DNA of 64,000 nucleotides from Ehretia macrophylla (lineage: Eukaryota > Streptophyta > Magnoliopsida > Boraginales > Ehretiaceae), in the NCBI GenBank assembly GCA_037974665.1, contig CM075767.1, positions 88,252,644-88,316,643 on the forward strand, read 5' to 3'. Below the pieces are notes generated by a model. That model had not been told where the DNA came from, did not search any database, and saw nothing but the letters and a program-made list of their open reading frames with translations. The position numbers and the translations under genes were made by a program. Below are positions 12,064-23,747 of the stretch, piece after piece (positions within the stretch are counted from its first letter, which is position 1; each line of letters opens with the position of its first letter).

Positions 12064-12620
12064 TTTTCAATTTTTTTTGCCCTAGTTAGGGTTGCCAATA
12101 TACTTTATCCACCAAACCTCTATTACCGAATCCAACGGAACATTGGGCAAGACAACTTCGCTTCACATAGAGGCCGGGCCCGTAAAACGAGGACGTAGGG
12201 TTTGTGACCAGGTCTCCGTTGCTCCGGTGCCCATAACTTTTGATCCGCAAGGAGTTAAGTAGCGCACAGCATACCGTTACAAAGCTCTCTGAGAGCTCTA
12301 CGACGGGGGCAGCCAGCTTGCTCAATATGCCAGTTTTTGGAGCCCAAAATCGAACGTTTTCATCAGTTTCCGGCCACTTTTTGACTTTTGCTCTATTTTT
12401 CCGTCCCGAATCGTACGTCATGCGTTGTTAAAATGATGACAACCTGACTCGCGGGGCATCAGAGGGCTCTACAACATGTCGATATCACGTCTTGCAAGGA
12501 TGCTGCGTTGTTGAAGTGGATGGGTTGTCGTTAAGCCCATTGGGCTGTTTGAAAGGGCCATCTCTCTAGGCTGGGACTGTGAACCGTTAACACATATAGG
12601 AATTGTGCCCTCAACATGAC

Positions 12621-12740
12621 GGGTGCGATCATACCAGCACTATTGTACCGGATCCCATTAGAACACCGGAGTTAAGCGTGCTTGGGCGAGAGTAGTACTA
12701 GGATGGGTGACCCCCTGGGAAGTCTTCGTGTTGCACCCCC
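12621..12740 (+). rRNA. 5S rRNA: 5S rRNA gene 5S-19
   Basis: Full length. Changes A23T, C26T, C39T, T45A, A49G, C105T. Shares T45A with 5S-1. Its downstream spacer (ACTCAAAGACGGG, AACTTTGATCC) instead resembles that after 5S-4, so unit parts have different relatives. Confidence 0.92.
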
Positions 12741-13294
12741 TTTTCAATTTTTTTTCCCTGGTTAGGGTTGCCAAGATACTTTATCCACCAAATCTCTATT
12801 ACCGAATCCCACGGAACATTGGGCAAGACAACTTCATTCACGTAGAGGCCGGGCCCGCAAACCGAGGGCGTAGGGTTTGTAACCAAGTCTCTGTCACTCT
12901 GGTGCCCATAACTTTGATCCTTAAGGAGTTACGCGGCGCACAAAAAACAGTTGACAGGCTCTCTGAGAACTCAAAGACGGGGGCAGCTCACTTAATCGTT
13001 GTGCCCGTTTTTGGAGCCCAAAATTGAACGTTTTCATCAGTTTCAAGCCACTTTTCTTCCTTTGCCCAATTTTTTCATCCCGGATCGTACGTCGTGAGCT
13101 GTTAAAAGGAAGACAACCTGACTCGCGGTACATCAGAGGGCCCTATAATGTGTCGATATCACGTCTTGCAAGGATGCTGTGTTGTTGAAGCGGATGGGTT
13201 GTCGTTTAGCCCATTGGGCCTTTTTAATGGGCCATCTCTCTAGGCTGGGACTGTGAACCGTTAACAAATATAGGAATTGTGCCGTCAACATGAC

Positions 13295-13414
13295 GGGTGT
13301 GATCATAACGGCACTAATGCAACGGATCTCATCAGAACTCCGAAGTTAAGCGTGCTTGGGCGAGAGTAGTACTAGGATGGGTGACCCCCTGGGAAGTCCT
13401 CGTGTTGCGCCCCC
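13295..13414 (+). rRNA. 5S rRNA: 5S rRNA gene 5S-20
   Basis: Full length. Changes C6T, C14A, A16G, C28A, C35T, A115G. The -28 box is AATATA. Shares C6T, A16G and A115G with 5S-2, which lies 12,158 bp upstream. Confidence 0.92.
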
Positions 13415-13968
13415 TTTATTATTTTTTTTCCCTGGTTAGGGTTGCCAAGACACTTTATCCACCAAATCTCTATTACCGAATGCCACGGAACATTGGGCAA
13501 GACAACTTCGCTTCACGTAGAGGCCAGGCCTGCAAACCGAGGGCGTAGGTTTGTGACCAGGTCTCCGTCTCTCCTGTGCCCATAACTTTTGATCCGTAAG
13601 GAGTTACGCAGCGCACAGCATACCGTTGCAAAGCACTCTTAGAGCTCTACGACAGGGGCAGTAAGCTCGCTCGCCGTGCCCTTTTTGGAGCCCAAAATCG
13701 AACGTTTTCATCAGTTTTAGGCCACTTTTCTTCTTTTGCTCTATTTTTCCATCCCAGATCGTACGTCGTGAGCTGTTAAAAGGACGACAACTTGACTCGC
13801 AGGACATCAGAGGGCCCTACATTGTGTCGATATCACGTCTTGCGAGGATGCTGCGTTGTTGAAGCGGATGGGTTGTCGTTAAGCCCATTGGGCCTTTTGA
13901 ATGGGCCATCTCTCTTGGATGGGACTGTGAAACGTTAACACATATAGGAATTGTACCCTCAACATGAC

Positions 13969-14088
13969 GGGTGCGATCAAACCAGCACTAATGCATCGGA
14001 TCCCATCAGTACTCCGAAGATAAGCGTGCTTGGGCGAGAGTAGTACTAGGATGGGTGACCCCTTGGGAAGTCCTCGTGTTGCACCCCC
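13969..14088 (+). rRNA. 5S rRNA: 5S rRNA gene 5S-21
   Basis: Full length. Changes T12A, C28T, A42T, T52A, C95T. T52A is in box A. Terminator reduced to GAATTC plus five T, so read-through is possible. Sister of 5S-3. Confidence 0.92.
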
Positions 14089-14645
14089 TTTTGAATTCTT
14101 TTTGCATTGGTTAGGGTTGCCAATATGCTTTATCCACCAAATCTCTATTAGCGAATCCCACGGAACATTGGGCAAGACAACTTCGGTCCACGTAGAGATC
14201 GGGCCCGCAAACCGAGGACGTAGGGTTTGTGCCCAGGTCTCCGTCGTTCCGGTGTCCATAGCATTTGATCCGTAAGGAGTTACATGGTGCACAACGTACC
14301 GTTGCAAAGCCCTCTGAGAGCTCTACGACGGGGACATCCAGCTTGCTCGCTGTGCCCGTTTTTGGCGCCCAAAATTGAATATTTTCATCAGTTTCAGTCA
14401 ACTTTTATTCTTTTGCTCTATTTGTCCGTCCCGGATCGTACGTTGTGAGCAGTTAAAAGGACGACAACCTGACTCGCGGGACATCAGAGGGTCCTACAAC
14501 ATGTCGATATCACGTCTTGCGAGGATGCTGCATTGTTGAAGCGGATGGGTTGTCGTTAGGTCCATTGGGCCTTTTGAATGGGCCATCCCTCTAGGCTGGG
14601 ACTGTGAACCGTTAACATATATAGGAATTGTGCCATCAACATGAC

Positions 14646-14765
14646 GGGTGCAATCATAGCAGCACTAATGCACCGGATCCCATCAGAACTCCGAAGTTAA
14701 GCGTGCTTGGGCGAGAGTAGTACTAGGATAGATGACCCCCTGGGAAGTCCTCGTGTTGCACCCCC
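14646..14765 (+). rRNA. 5S rRNA: 5S rRNA gene 5S-22
   Basis: Full length. Changes G7A, C14G, G85A, G87A. Box C core GGATAGATGA as in 5S-4, 18 units upstream. The -28 box is a full TATATA. Confidence 0.92.
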
Positions 14766-15322
14766 TTTTCAATTTTTTTTGCCCTGGTTAGGGTTGCCAA
14801 GATACTTTATCCACCAAATCTCTATTACCGAATCCCACGGAACATTGGGCAAGACAACTTCGCTTCATGTAGAGGACGGGGCCGCAAACCGAGGGCGTAG
14901 GGTTTGTGACCAGGTCTCTATCGCTACGGTGCCCATAACTTTTGATCTGTAAGGAGTTACGCGGCGCACAGCATACCGTTGCAAAACTCTCTGAGAGCTC
15001 TACGACGGGGGCAGCCAGCATGCTCGCTATGCCTATTTTTGGAGCCCAAAATCGAATGTGTTCATCAGTTTCAGGCCACGTTTCTTCTTTTGCTCTATTT
15101 TTTCATCCCGGATCGTACGTCGTGAGTTGTAAAAAGGACGACAACCGTACTCGCCAGACATTAGAGGGCCCTACAATGTGTCAATATCACGTCTTGCGGG
15201 GAAGCTGCGTTGTTGAAGCGGATGAGTTGTCGTTAAGCCCAATGGGCATTTTGAATGGGCCATCTCTCTATGCCGACACTGTGAACCGTAATCACAAATA
15301 GGAATTGTGCCCTCAACATTAC

Positions 15323-15442
15323 GGGTGCGATCATACCAGCACTAATACACCAGATCCCATCAGAACTCCAAAGTTAAGCGTGCTTGGGCGAGAGTAGTAC
15401 TAGGATGGGTGACCCCCTCGGAAGTCCTCATTTTGCACCCCC
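15323..15442 (+). rRNA. 5S rRNA: 5S rRNA gene 5S-23
   Basis: Full length. Changes G25A, G30A, G48A, G97C, G108A, G110T. The -28 box is CAAATA. Its spacer feeds into the truncated copy 5S-24. Confidence 0.91.
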
Positions 15443-15997
15443 TTTTCAATTTTTTTTGCCCTGGTTAGGGTTGCCAAGTTACTTTATCCACCAAATCTCT
15501 ATTACCGAATCACATGGAACATTGGGCAAGACAACTTCGCTTCACGTAGAGGCCGGGCTCACAAACTGAGGGCGTAGTGTTTGTGACCAGGTCTCCGTCG
15601 CTCCAATGCCCAAAACTTTTGATCCGTAAGGAGTTACGCGGCTACAACATACCGTTGGAAAGCTCTCTGAGAGCTCCACGACGGGGGCAGCCAGCTTACT
15701 CGCTGTGCCCATTTTTGGAGCCCAAAATTGAACGTTTTCATCATGTCAAGACACTTTTCTTCTTTTGCCCAATTTTTTCATCCTGGATCGTACGTCGTGA
15801 GTTGTTAAAAGGACGACAACCCGACTCGCGGTACATCAGAGGGCCCTACAATGTGTCGACATCACGTCTTGCGGGGATGCTACGTTCTTGAAGCGGTTGG
15901 GTTGTCATTATGCCCATGGGGCCTTTTGAATGGGCCGTCTCTCTAGGCTGGCACTATGAACCGTTAACCCATATAGATATTGTGCCCACAAATTTAC

Positions 15998-16076
15998 GCG
16001 TGCGATCATACCAGCACGAATGCACTAGATCCCATCAGAACTCTAAAGTTAAGCGTGCTTGGGCGAGAGTAGTACT
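15998..16076 (+). pseudogene. Truncated 5S gene 5S-24 (nt 1-79 only)
   Basis: The gene stops after AGTAGTACT (nt 79) and runs straight into the spacer motif TGGAGCCCAAAATCG. Box C, helix IV-V and the 3' strand of helix I are gone, and so is the terminator. Remaining changes G2C, T21G, C29T, G30A, C47T, G48A. The unit is 362 bp, about 313 bp short. The junction TTGGA matches both a 5S variant (A80T, ACTTGGATGG, seen in 5S-31) and the spacer TTTTTGGAGCC. Confidence 0.95.
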
Positions 16077-16359
16077 TGGAGCCCAAAATCGAATGCTTTC
16101 ATCAGTTTCATGACATCTTTCTTCTTTTGCCCTATTTTTTCTTCCCGGATCGTACGTCGTGTGCAGTTAAAAGGACGACAATCTGACTCGCGGTACATCA
16201 GAGGGCACTACAACGTGTCGATATCACGTCTTGCGAGGATGCTGCATTGATGAAGCGGATGGGTTGTCGTTAAGCCTAATGGGCCTTATGAATGGGCCAT
16301 CTCTCTAGGCTGGCACTGTGATCCGTTAACACATATAGGAATTGTGCCCTGAACATGAT

Positions 16360-16479
16360 GGGTGCGATCATACCAGCACTAATGCACCGGATCCCATCAG
16401 AACTCCGAAGTTAAGCGTACTTGGGCAAGAGTAGTACTAGAATGGGTGACACCCTGGGAAGTCCTTGTGTTGCACCCCC
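16360..16479 (+). rRNA. 5S rRNA: 5S rRNA gene 5S-25
   Basis: Full length. Changes G60A, G68A, G82A, C92A, C107T. G60A is in box A. Upstream flank belongs to the spacer remnant of truncated 5S-24 but the -28 box is intact. Confidence 0.92.
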
Positions 16480-17035
16480 TTTTCAATTTTTTTTTCCTTG
16501 GTTAGGGTCGCCAAGATTCTTTATCCACCAAATCTCTATTATCGAATCCCACGGAACATTGGGCAAGACAACTTCACTTCACGTAGAGGCCGGCCCTGCA
16601 AACCGAGGGCGTAGGGTTTGTGACCAGGTCTCCATCGATCCGGTGCCCATAACTTTTGATCTGTAAGGAGTTATGCGGCGCACAACATACCGTTGCAAAG
16701 CTCTATGAGAGCTTTACGACGGGGGCAGCTAGCTTTCTCGTTGTGCCCCTTTTTGGAGTCGAAAATCGAACGTTTTCATCAGCTTCAGGCCAATTTTGTT
16801 CTTTTGCTCTATTTTTCCATCCCGGATCGTATGTCGTGAGCTGTTAAAAGGATGAAAACCTGACTCGCTGTACATTAGAGTGCCTTACAATGTGTCGATA
16901 TCACATCTTTCGAGGATGCTGCGTTGTTGAAGCGGATGGGTTGTCGTTAAGCCGATTGGGCCTTTTGAATGGGCCATCTCTCTAGGTTGGCACTGTGAAC
17001 CGTTAACACATATAGGAATTGTGCCTCATCAAGAC

Positions 17036-17155
17036 GGGTGCGATCATACCAACACTAATGCACCGGATCCCATAAGAACTCCGAAGTTAAGCGTGCTTGG
17101 GCAAAAGTAGTACTAGGATGGGTGACCCGCTGGGAAGTCCTCGTGTTGCACCCCC
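17036..17155 (+). rRNA. 5S rRNA: 5S rRNA gene 5S-26
   Basis: Full length. Changes G17A, C39A, G68A, G70A, C94G. The upstream block is one base shorter (GTGCCTCATCAAGAC), placing CATATA at -27. Confidence 0.91.
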
Positions 17156-17711
17156 TTTTCAATTTTTTTTTCCCAGGTTAGGGTTGCCAAGATACTTTAT
17201 CCACCAAATCTCTATTACCGAATCCCAAGGAACACTGGGCAAGACAACTTCGCTTCACGTTGAAGCCGGGCCCGCAAACCGAGGGCGCAGGGTTTGTGAC
17301 CAGGTCTCCGTCGCTCCGCTGCCCATAACTTTTGATCCGTAAGGAGTTACGCGGCGCACAGCATACCGTTGCAAAGCTCTTTGAGAGGTCTACGACGGGG
17401 GCAGCCAGCTTGGTCGCTGTGCCCTTTTTGGAGCCCAAAATCGAACATTTTCATCAGTTTTAGGACACTTTTCTTCTTTTGCCCTGTTTTTCCGACCCGG
17501 ATAGTTCGTCGTGATATGTTAAAAGGACGACAACCTGACTCATGGTACATCAGAGGGCCCTACAACATGTCGATATAACGTCTTGCGAGGATGCTGCGTT
17601 GCTAAAGCGGATGGGTTATCCTTAAGCCCATTTGGCCTTTTGAATGGGCCATCTCTCTACGCTAGCACTGTGAACCGTTAACACATTTAGGAATTGTGCC
17701 CTCAACATGAC

Positions 17712-17831
17712 GGGTGCGATCATGCCAGCACTAATGCACCGGATCACATCAGAACTCCGAAGTTAAGCGTGCTTGGGCGAGAGTAGTACTAGGATGGGTG
17801 ACCCCCTTGGAAGTCCTCGTGTTGCACCCAC
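17712..17831 (+). rRNA. 5S rRNA: 5S rRNA gene 5S-27
   Basis: Full length. Changes A13G, C35A, G97T, C119A. The -28 box is CATTTA. Boxes A and C unchanged. Confidence 0.92.
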
Positions 17832-18387
17832 TTTTCAATTTTTTTTGCCTTGGTCAGGGTTGCCAAGATACTTTATCCACCAAATCTCTATTACCAAATT
17901 CCACAGAACTTTGGGCAAGACAACTTCGCTTCACTTAGAGGCAGGGCCCGCAAACCGAGTGTGTAGGGTTTGTGACTAGGTCTTCGTCGCTCCGGTACCC
18001 ATAACTTTTGATCTGTAAAGAGTTATGCGGCGCACAACATACCGTTGCAAATCTCTCTCAGAGTTCTACGACGGGGCAGCAAGCTTGCTCGTTGTGCCCA
18101 TTTTTGATGCCTAAAATCGAATGTTTTCATCAGTTTCGAGACATTTTTCTTCTTTTGCCCTATTTTCCCATCCCGGATCGTACGTCGTGAGCAGTTAAAA
18201 GGACGACAACCTGACTCGCGGTACATCAGAGGGCCCTACAACGTGTCGATATCACGTCTTGCGAGGATGCTGCGTTGGTGAAGAGGATGGGTTGTCGTTA
18301 AGCCCATTGGGCCTTTTGAATGAGCCATCTCTCTAGGCTGGCACTGTGAACCGTTAACACATATAGGAATTGTGCCCTCATCATTAC

Positions 18388-18507
18388 GGGTGCGATCATA
18401 CCAGCACTAATGCAACGGATCCCATCAGAACTCCGAAGTTAAGCGTGCTTGGGCGAGAGTAGTACTAGGATGGGTGACCCCCTAGGAAATCCTTGTGTTG
18501 TACCCCC
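18388..18507 (+). rRNA. 5S rRNA: 5S rRNA gene 5S-28
   Basis: Full length. Changes C28A, G97A, G102A, C107T, C114T. Spacer has a 13-nt loss at about 18552 (CTTTAACTTCCAAATCCC), so the unit is 663 bp. Confidence 0.92.
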
Positions 18508-19050
18508 TTTTCAATTTTTTTTGCCCTGGCAAGGGTTGCCAAGATACTTTAACTTCCAAATCCCACGGAACATTGAGCAAGACAACTTCGCTTCACGTAG
18601 AGGTCGGGCCCGCAAACTGAAGGTGTAGGGTTAGTGACCAGATCTCCGTCACTCCGATGCCCATAATTTTCGATCCGTAAGAAGTTACGCGGCGCACAAC
18701 ATACCGTTGCAAAGCTCTCTAAGAGCTCTACGATGGGGGAAACTAGCTTGCTCACTGTGCCCCTTTTTGGAGCCCAAAATCGAAAGTTTTCAATAGTTTC
18801 AGGCCATTTTTGTTCTTTTGCCCTATTTTTTCGTCCCGAATTGTACGTCGTGAGCGGTTAAAAGGACGAAAACTTGACTCACGGGACATCAGAGGGCCCT
18901 ACAACTTGTCGATATCACGTCTTGCGAGGATGTTGCGTTGTTGAAGCGGATGGGTTGTCGTTAAGCCCATTGGGCCATTTGAATGAGTCATCTCTCAAGG
19001 CTGGGACTGTGAACCGTTAACACATATTGGAATTGTGCCCTCAACATAAC

Positions 19051-19170
19051 GGGTGCGATCATACCAGTTCTAATGCACCAGATCCCATCAGAACTCCGAA
19101 GTTAAGCGTGCTTGGACGAGAGTAGTACTAGGATGGGTGAACCCTTGGGAAGTCCTCATGTTGTACCCCT
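19051..19170 (+). rRNA. 5S rRNA: 5S rRNA gene 5S-29
   Basis: Full length. Changes C18T, A19T, G30A, G66A, C91A, C95T, G108A, C114T, C120T. The -28 box is CATATT and the terminator run is six T followed by AGTCC. Confidence 0.89.
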
Positions 19171-19726
19171 CTTTTCAATTTTTTAGTCCTGGTTAAGCAT
19201 GCCAAGATTCTTTATCCACCAAATTTCTATTACCAAATCTCCCGGAACATTGGGCAAGACAACTTCACTTCACGTAGAGGTCGGGCCTGCAAAACGAGGG
19301 CGTAGGGTTTGTGGCCAGGTCTCCGTCGCTCTAGTGCCCATAACTTTTGATCCGTAAAGAGTTACGCGGCGCACAACATACCGTTGCAAAGCTCTCTCAG
19401 AGCTCTACGACGGGACAGCGAGCTTGCTCGCTGTGCCCATTTTTGGCACCCAAAATTGAATGTTTTCATTAGTTTCAGGACACTTTTCTCGTTTTGCCCT
19501 ATTTTTTCATGCTGAATCGTACGTCGTGAGCAGTTAAAAGGATGACAACCTAACTTGTGGTACATCAAAGGGCCCTACAACGTGTCGATATCAAGTCTTG
19601 CGAGGATGCTGCGTTGTAGATACGGATGGGTTGTCGTTAAGCCCATTGGGCCTTTTGAATGGGCCATCTCTCTAGGCTGGCAATGTGAACCGTTAACACA
19701 TATAGGAATTGTGCCCTCAACTTGAC

Positions 19727-19846
19727 GGGTGTGATCATACCAGCACTAATGCAACGGATCCGATCCGCACTCCGAAGTTAAGCGTGCTTGGGCGAAAGTA
19801 GCACTAGGATGGGTGACCCCTTAGGAAGTCCTCGTGTTGCACCCCC
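19727..19846 (+). rRNA. 5S rRNA: 5S rRNA gene 5S-30
   Basis: Full length. Changes C6T, C28A, C36G, A40C, A42C, G70A, T76C, C95T, G97A. The cluster at 36-42 would damage loop B/helix III pairing. Confidence 0.89.
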
Positions 19847-20403
19847 TTTTGAAATTTTTTTGCCCTGGTTAGGGTTGCCAAGATACTTTATCCACCAAAT
19901 CTCTATTACCGAATCCCATGGATCATTGGGCAAGACAACTTCGCTTCACGTAGAGGCCGGGCCTGCAAAACGAGGGCGTAGGGTTTGTGGCCAGGTCTCC
20001 GTCGCTCTAGTGCCCATAACTTTTGATCCGTAAAGAGTTACGCGGCGCACAACATACCGTTGCAAAGCTCTCTGAGAGCTCTACGAAGGGGGCAGCCAGC
20101 TTGCTCGCTGTGCCCAATTTTGGATCCCAAAATTGACAATTTTCATCAGTTTCAGTCCACTTTTCTTCTTTTTCTCTGTTTTTCTATCCCGGATCGTACG
20201 TCGTGAGATGTTAAAAGGACGGCAACCTAACTCGCGGGACATGAAAGGGCCCTACAACGTGTTGATATCATGTCTTGTGAGAATGCTGCGTTGTTGAAGC
20301 GGATGGGTTGTCGTTAAACCCATTGGGCCTTTTGAATGGGCCATCTCTCTAGGCTGGGACTGTGAACCGTCAACACATAAAGGAATTGTGCCCTCAATAT
20401 GAC

Positions 20404-20523
20404 GGGTGCAATTATACCAGCACTAATGCCCCGGACCCCCTCAGAACTCCGAAGTTAAGCATGCTTGGGCGAGAGTAGTACTTGGATGGGTGACCCCCTG
20501 GGAAGCCTTCGTGTTGCACCCCC
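20404..20523 (+). rRNA. 5S rRNA: 5S rRNA gene 5S-31
   Basis: Full length. Changes G7A, C10T, A27C, T33C, A37C, G58A, A80T, T103C, C105T. The -28 box is CATAAA. A80T gives TACTTGGATGG, the arrangement needed for the deletion in 5S-24. Confidence 0.89.
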
Positions 20524-21080
20524 TTTTCAATTTTTTTTGCCCTGGTTAGGGTTGCCAAGATACTTTATTCACCAAATCTCTATTCCCGAATCCTACGAAA
20601 ATATTGGGCAAGACAACTTCGCTTCATGTGGAGGCAGGGTCGGCAAACAGAGGGCGTACGGCTTGTGACCAGGTCTCCGTCGCTCTGGTGCCCATAACTT
20701 TTGATCCGTAAGGAGTTACGCGGCGAACAGCAAACCGTTGCAAAGCTCTCAAAGAGCTCTATGACGGGGGCAATCAGCTTGCTCGCTTTGCCCTTTTTGG
20801 AGCCCAAAATCGAACGTTTTCATCAGTTTCGGACCACTTTTCTTCTATTGCTCTAGTTTTTCGTCCCGGATCGTACGTCGTGAGCTGTTAAAAGGACCAC
20901 AACCTTATTCGCGGGACATTAGAGGGCCCTAAAACGCGTCGATATCACGTCTTGCAAGGATGCTGCGTTGTTGAAGTGGATGGGTTGTTGTTAAGCCCAT
21001 TGGGCCTTTTGAATGGGACATCTCTCTAGGCTGGGACAGTGAACCATTAACACATATAGGAATTGTGCCCTCAACATGAT

Positions 21081-21200
21081 GGGTGCGATCATACCAGCAC
21101 TAATGCAATGAATCCCATCAGAACTCCGAAGTTAAGCGTGCTTGGACGAGAGTAGTACTAGGATGGGTGACCCCCTTGGAAGTCCTCGTGTTGCACCCCC
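21081..21200 (+). rRNA. 5S rRNA: 5S rRNA gene 5S-32
   Basis: Full length. Changes C28A, C29T, G31A, G66A, G97T. Terminator badly broken: TTTTCAATATTTATTGCC, leaving only the proximal four T. C28A, C29T and G31A recur in 5S-48. Confidence 0.91.
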
Positions 21201-21756
21201 TTTTCAATATTTATTGCCCTGGTTAGGGTTGCCAAGATACTTTATCCACCAAATCTCTATTACCAAATCCCACGGAACATTGGGCAAGACAACTTCGCTT
21301 CACATAGAGGCCGGGACCGTAAATCGAGGGAGTAGGGTTTGTGACCAGATTTCTATCACTCCGGTAACCATAACTTTTGATCCGTAAGGAGTTACGCGGC
21401 GCACATCATACCGTTGCAATGTTCTCTAAGATCTCTATGACAGGGGCAGCGAGCTTGCTAGCTGTGCCCTTTTTGGAGACCAAAATCCAACGTTTCCATC
21501 AGTTTCATGCCACTTTTCTTCTTTTACCCTGTTTTTTCGTCCCGGATCGTACGTCGTGAGCTGTTAAAAGGATGACAACCTGACTTGCGGAACATCTGAG
21601 GGCCCTACAACTTGTTGATATAACGTCTTTCGAGGATGCTGCGTTGTTGAAGCGGATGGGTTGTCGTTAAGCATATTGAGCCTTTTGAATGGGCCATCTC
21701 TCTAGGCTGGAACTGTGAACCGTTAACAAATATAGGAATTGTGCCCTAAACATGAC

Positions 21757-21794
21757 ATGTGCAATCATACCAGCACTAATGCACCAAATCCCAT
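21757..21794 (+). pseudogene. Truncated 5S gene 5S-33 (nt 1-38 only)
   Basis: Only the first 38 nt remain; the gene passes at ACCAAATCCCAT into the spacer at GGAACATTGGGC. Changes G1A, G2T, G7A, G30A, G31A. All internal promoter boxes and the terminator are lost. The unit is 520 bp, 156 bp short. ACCAAATCCCAT occurs both in a 5S variant (5S-78 has GCACCAAATCCCATCAG) and in spacers (TTACCAAATCCCATGG at 27185 and 32460), a 12-bp homology that explains the deletion. Confidence 0.95.
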
Positions 21795-22276
21795 GGAACA
21801 TTGGGCAAGACAACTTCGCTTCACGTAGAGGCCGGGCCAGCAAACCGAGGGCGTAGGGTTTATGACCATATTTATGTCGCTCCGGTAACCATAACTTTTG
21901 ATCCGTAAGGAGTTACGCGGCGCACATCATACTGTTGCAATGTTCTCTAAGAGCTCTATGACGGGGGCAGCGAGCTTGCTAGCTGTGCCCTTTTTGGAGC
22001 CCAAAATCGAACGTTTTCATTAGTTTCCGGCCACTTTTCTTCTTTTACCCTATTTTTTCATCCCGGATCGTACGTCGTGAGCTGTTAAAAGGATGACAAC
22101 CTGACTTGCTGAACATCTAAGGGCCCTACAACTTGTTCATATAACGTCTTTCAAGGATGCTGCGTTGTTGAAGCGGATGGGTTGTCGTTAAGCATATTAA
22201 GCCTTTTGAATGGGCCATCTCTCTAGGCTGGCATGTGAACCGTTAACACATATACGAATTGTGCCCTCAACATGAC

Positions 22277-22396
22277 GGGTGCAATCATACCAGCACTAAT
22301 GCACCAGATCCCATCAGAACTCCAAAGTTAAGCGTGCTTGGGCGAGAGTAGTATTAGGATAAGTGACCCCCTGGGTAGTCCTCATGTTGCACCCTC
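22277..22396 (+). rRNA. 5S rRNA: 5S rRNA gene 5S-34 (GATAAG subfamily)
   Basis: Full length. Changes G7A, G30A, G48A, C78T, G85A, G86A, A100T, G108A, C119T. First copy of the subfamily with box C GGATAAGTGA and CTGGGTAG. Terminator ATTC plus five T. Confidence 0.9.
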
Positions 22397-22952
22397 TTTT
22401 CAATTCTTTTTGCCCTGGTTAGGTTTGCCAAGATACTTTATCCAACAAATCTATATTACCAAATCCCACGGAACATTGGGCAAGACAACTTCGCTTCACG
22501 TAGAGGCCGAGCCAACAAACCGAGGGCGTAGGGTTTGTGACCAGGTCTCCGTCGCTCCGGTGCCCAAAACTTTTGATCCGTAACGAGTTTCATGGCGCAC
22601 AGCATACCATTTCAAAGCTCTCTAAGAGCTCTACGACGGGGGCAGCGAACTTGCTAGCTGTGCCCTTTTTGGAGCCCAAAATCGAACATTTTCATCAGTT
22701 TTAGGCCACTTTTCTTCTTTTACCCTATTTTTTTGTGCCGGATCGTACGTCCTGAGCTGTTAAAAGGACGACAACCTGACTCGCGGTACATCTGAGGGCC
22801 CTACAACTTGTCGATATCACGTCGTGCGAGGATGCTACGTTGTTGAAGCGGATGGGTTGTCGTTAAGCCCATTGAGCCTTTTGAATGGGCCATCTCTCTA
22901 GGCTGGTACTGTGAATCGTTAACACATATAGGAATTGCGCCGTCAACATGAC

Positions 22953-23072
22953 GGGTGCGATCATTCCAGCACTAATGCACCAGATCCCATCAGAACTCCG
23001 AAGTTAAGCGTGCTTGGGCGAGAGTAGTACTAGGATGGGTGACCTCCTGGGAAGTCCTCGTGTCGCACCCTC
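22953..23072 (+). rRNA. 5S rRNA: 5S rRNA gene 5S-35 (CCTCC subfamily)
   Basis: Full length. Changes A13T, G30A, C93T, T112C, C119T. C93T gives GTGACCTCCTGGG, the form I recall as common in other angiosperm 5S genes. Same combination with T112C in 5S-50 and 5S-61. Confidence 0.92.
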
Positions 23073-23627
23073 TTTTCAATTTTTTTTGCCCTGGTTATGG
23101 TTGCCAAGATAATTTATCCACCTAATCTCTTTTACCGAATCACACGGAACATTGGGCAAGACAACTTCGCTTCACGTAGAGGCTGGGCCTACAAACCGAG
23201 GGCGTAGGGTTTGTGACCAGGTCTCCGTCGCTCCGGTGCCCATAACTTTTGATCCGTCTGGAGTTACGCGGCGCACACCATACCGTTACAAACCTCTCTG
23301 TGAGCTACGACAGGGGCAGCCAGGTTGCTCGCTTTGCCCATTTTTGGAGCCCAAAATTGAACGTTTTCATTAGTTTCAGTCCACTTTTCTTCTTTTGCTT
23401 TGTTTTTCTGTCCTGGATCGTACGTCGTGAGATGTTAAAAGGACGAAAACCTGACTCGCGGGGCATCAGAGGGCTCTACAATGTGTCGATATCACGTCTT
23501 ACGAGGATGCTGCCTTGTTGAAGTGGATGGGTTGTCGTTATGCCAATTGGGCCTTTTGAATGGGCCATCTCTCTAGGCTGGCATTGAGAACCATTAACAC
23601 AGATAGGAATTGTGCTCTCAACATAAC

Positions 23628-23747
23628 AGGTGCGATCATACCAGCACTAATGCAACAGATCCCATCAGAACTCTGAAGTTAAGCGTGCTTGGGCGAGAGT
23701 AGTACTAGGATGGGTGACCCCCTGGGAAGTCCTCGTGTTGCACCCCC
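23628..23747 (+). rRNA. 5S rRNA: 5S rRNA gene 5S-36
   Basis: Full length, few changes: G1A, C28A, G30A, C47T. The -28 box is CAGATA. C28A, G30A and C47T are shared with 5S-56 and 5S-63. Confidence 0.93.
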
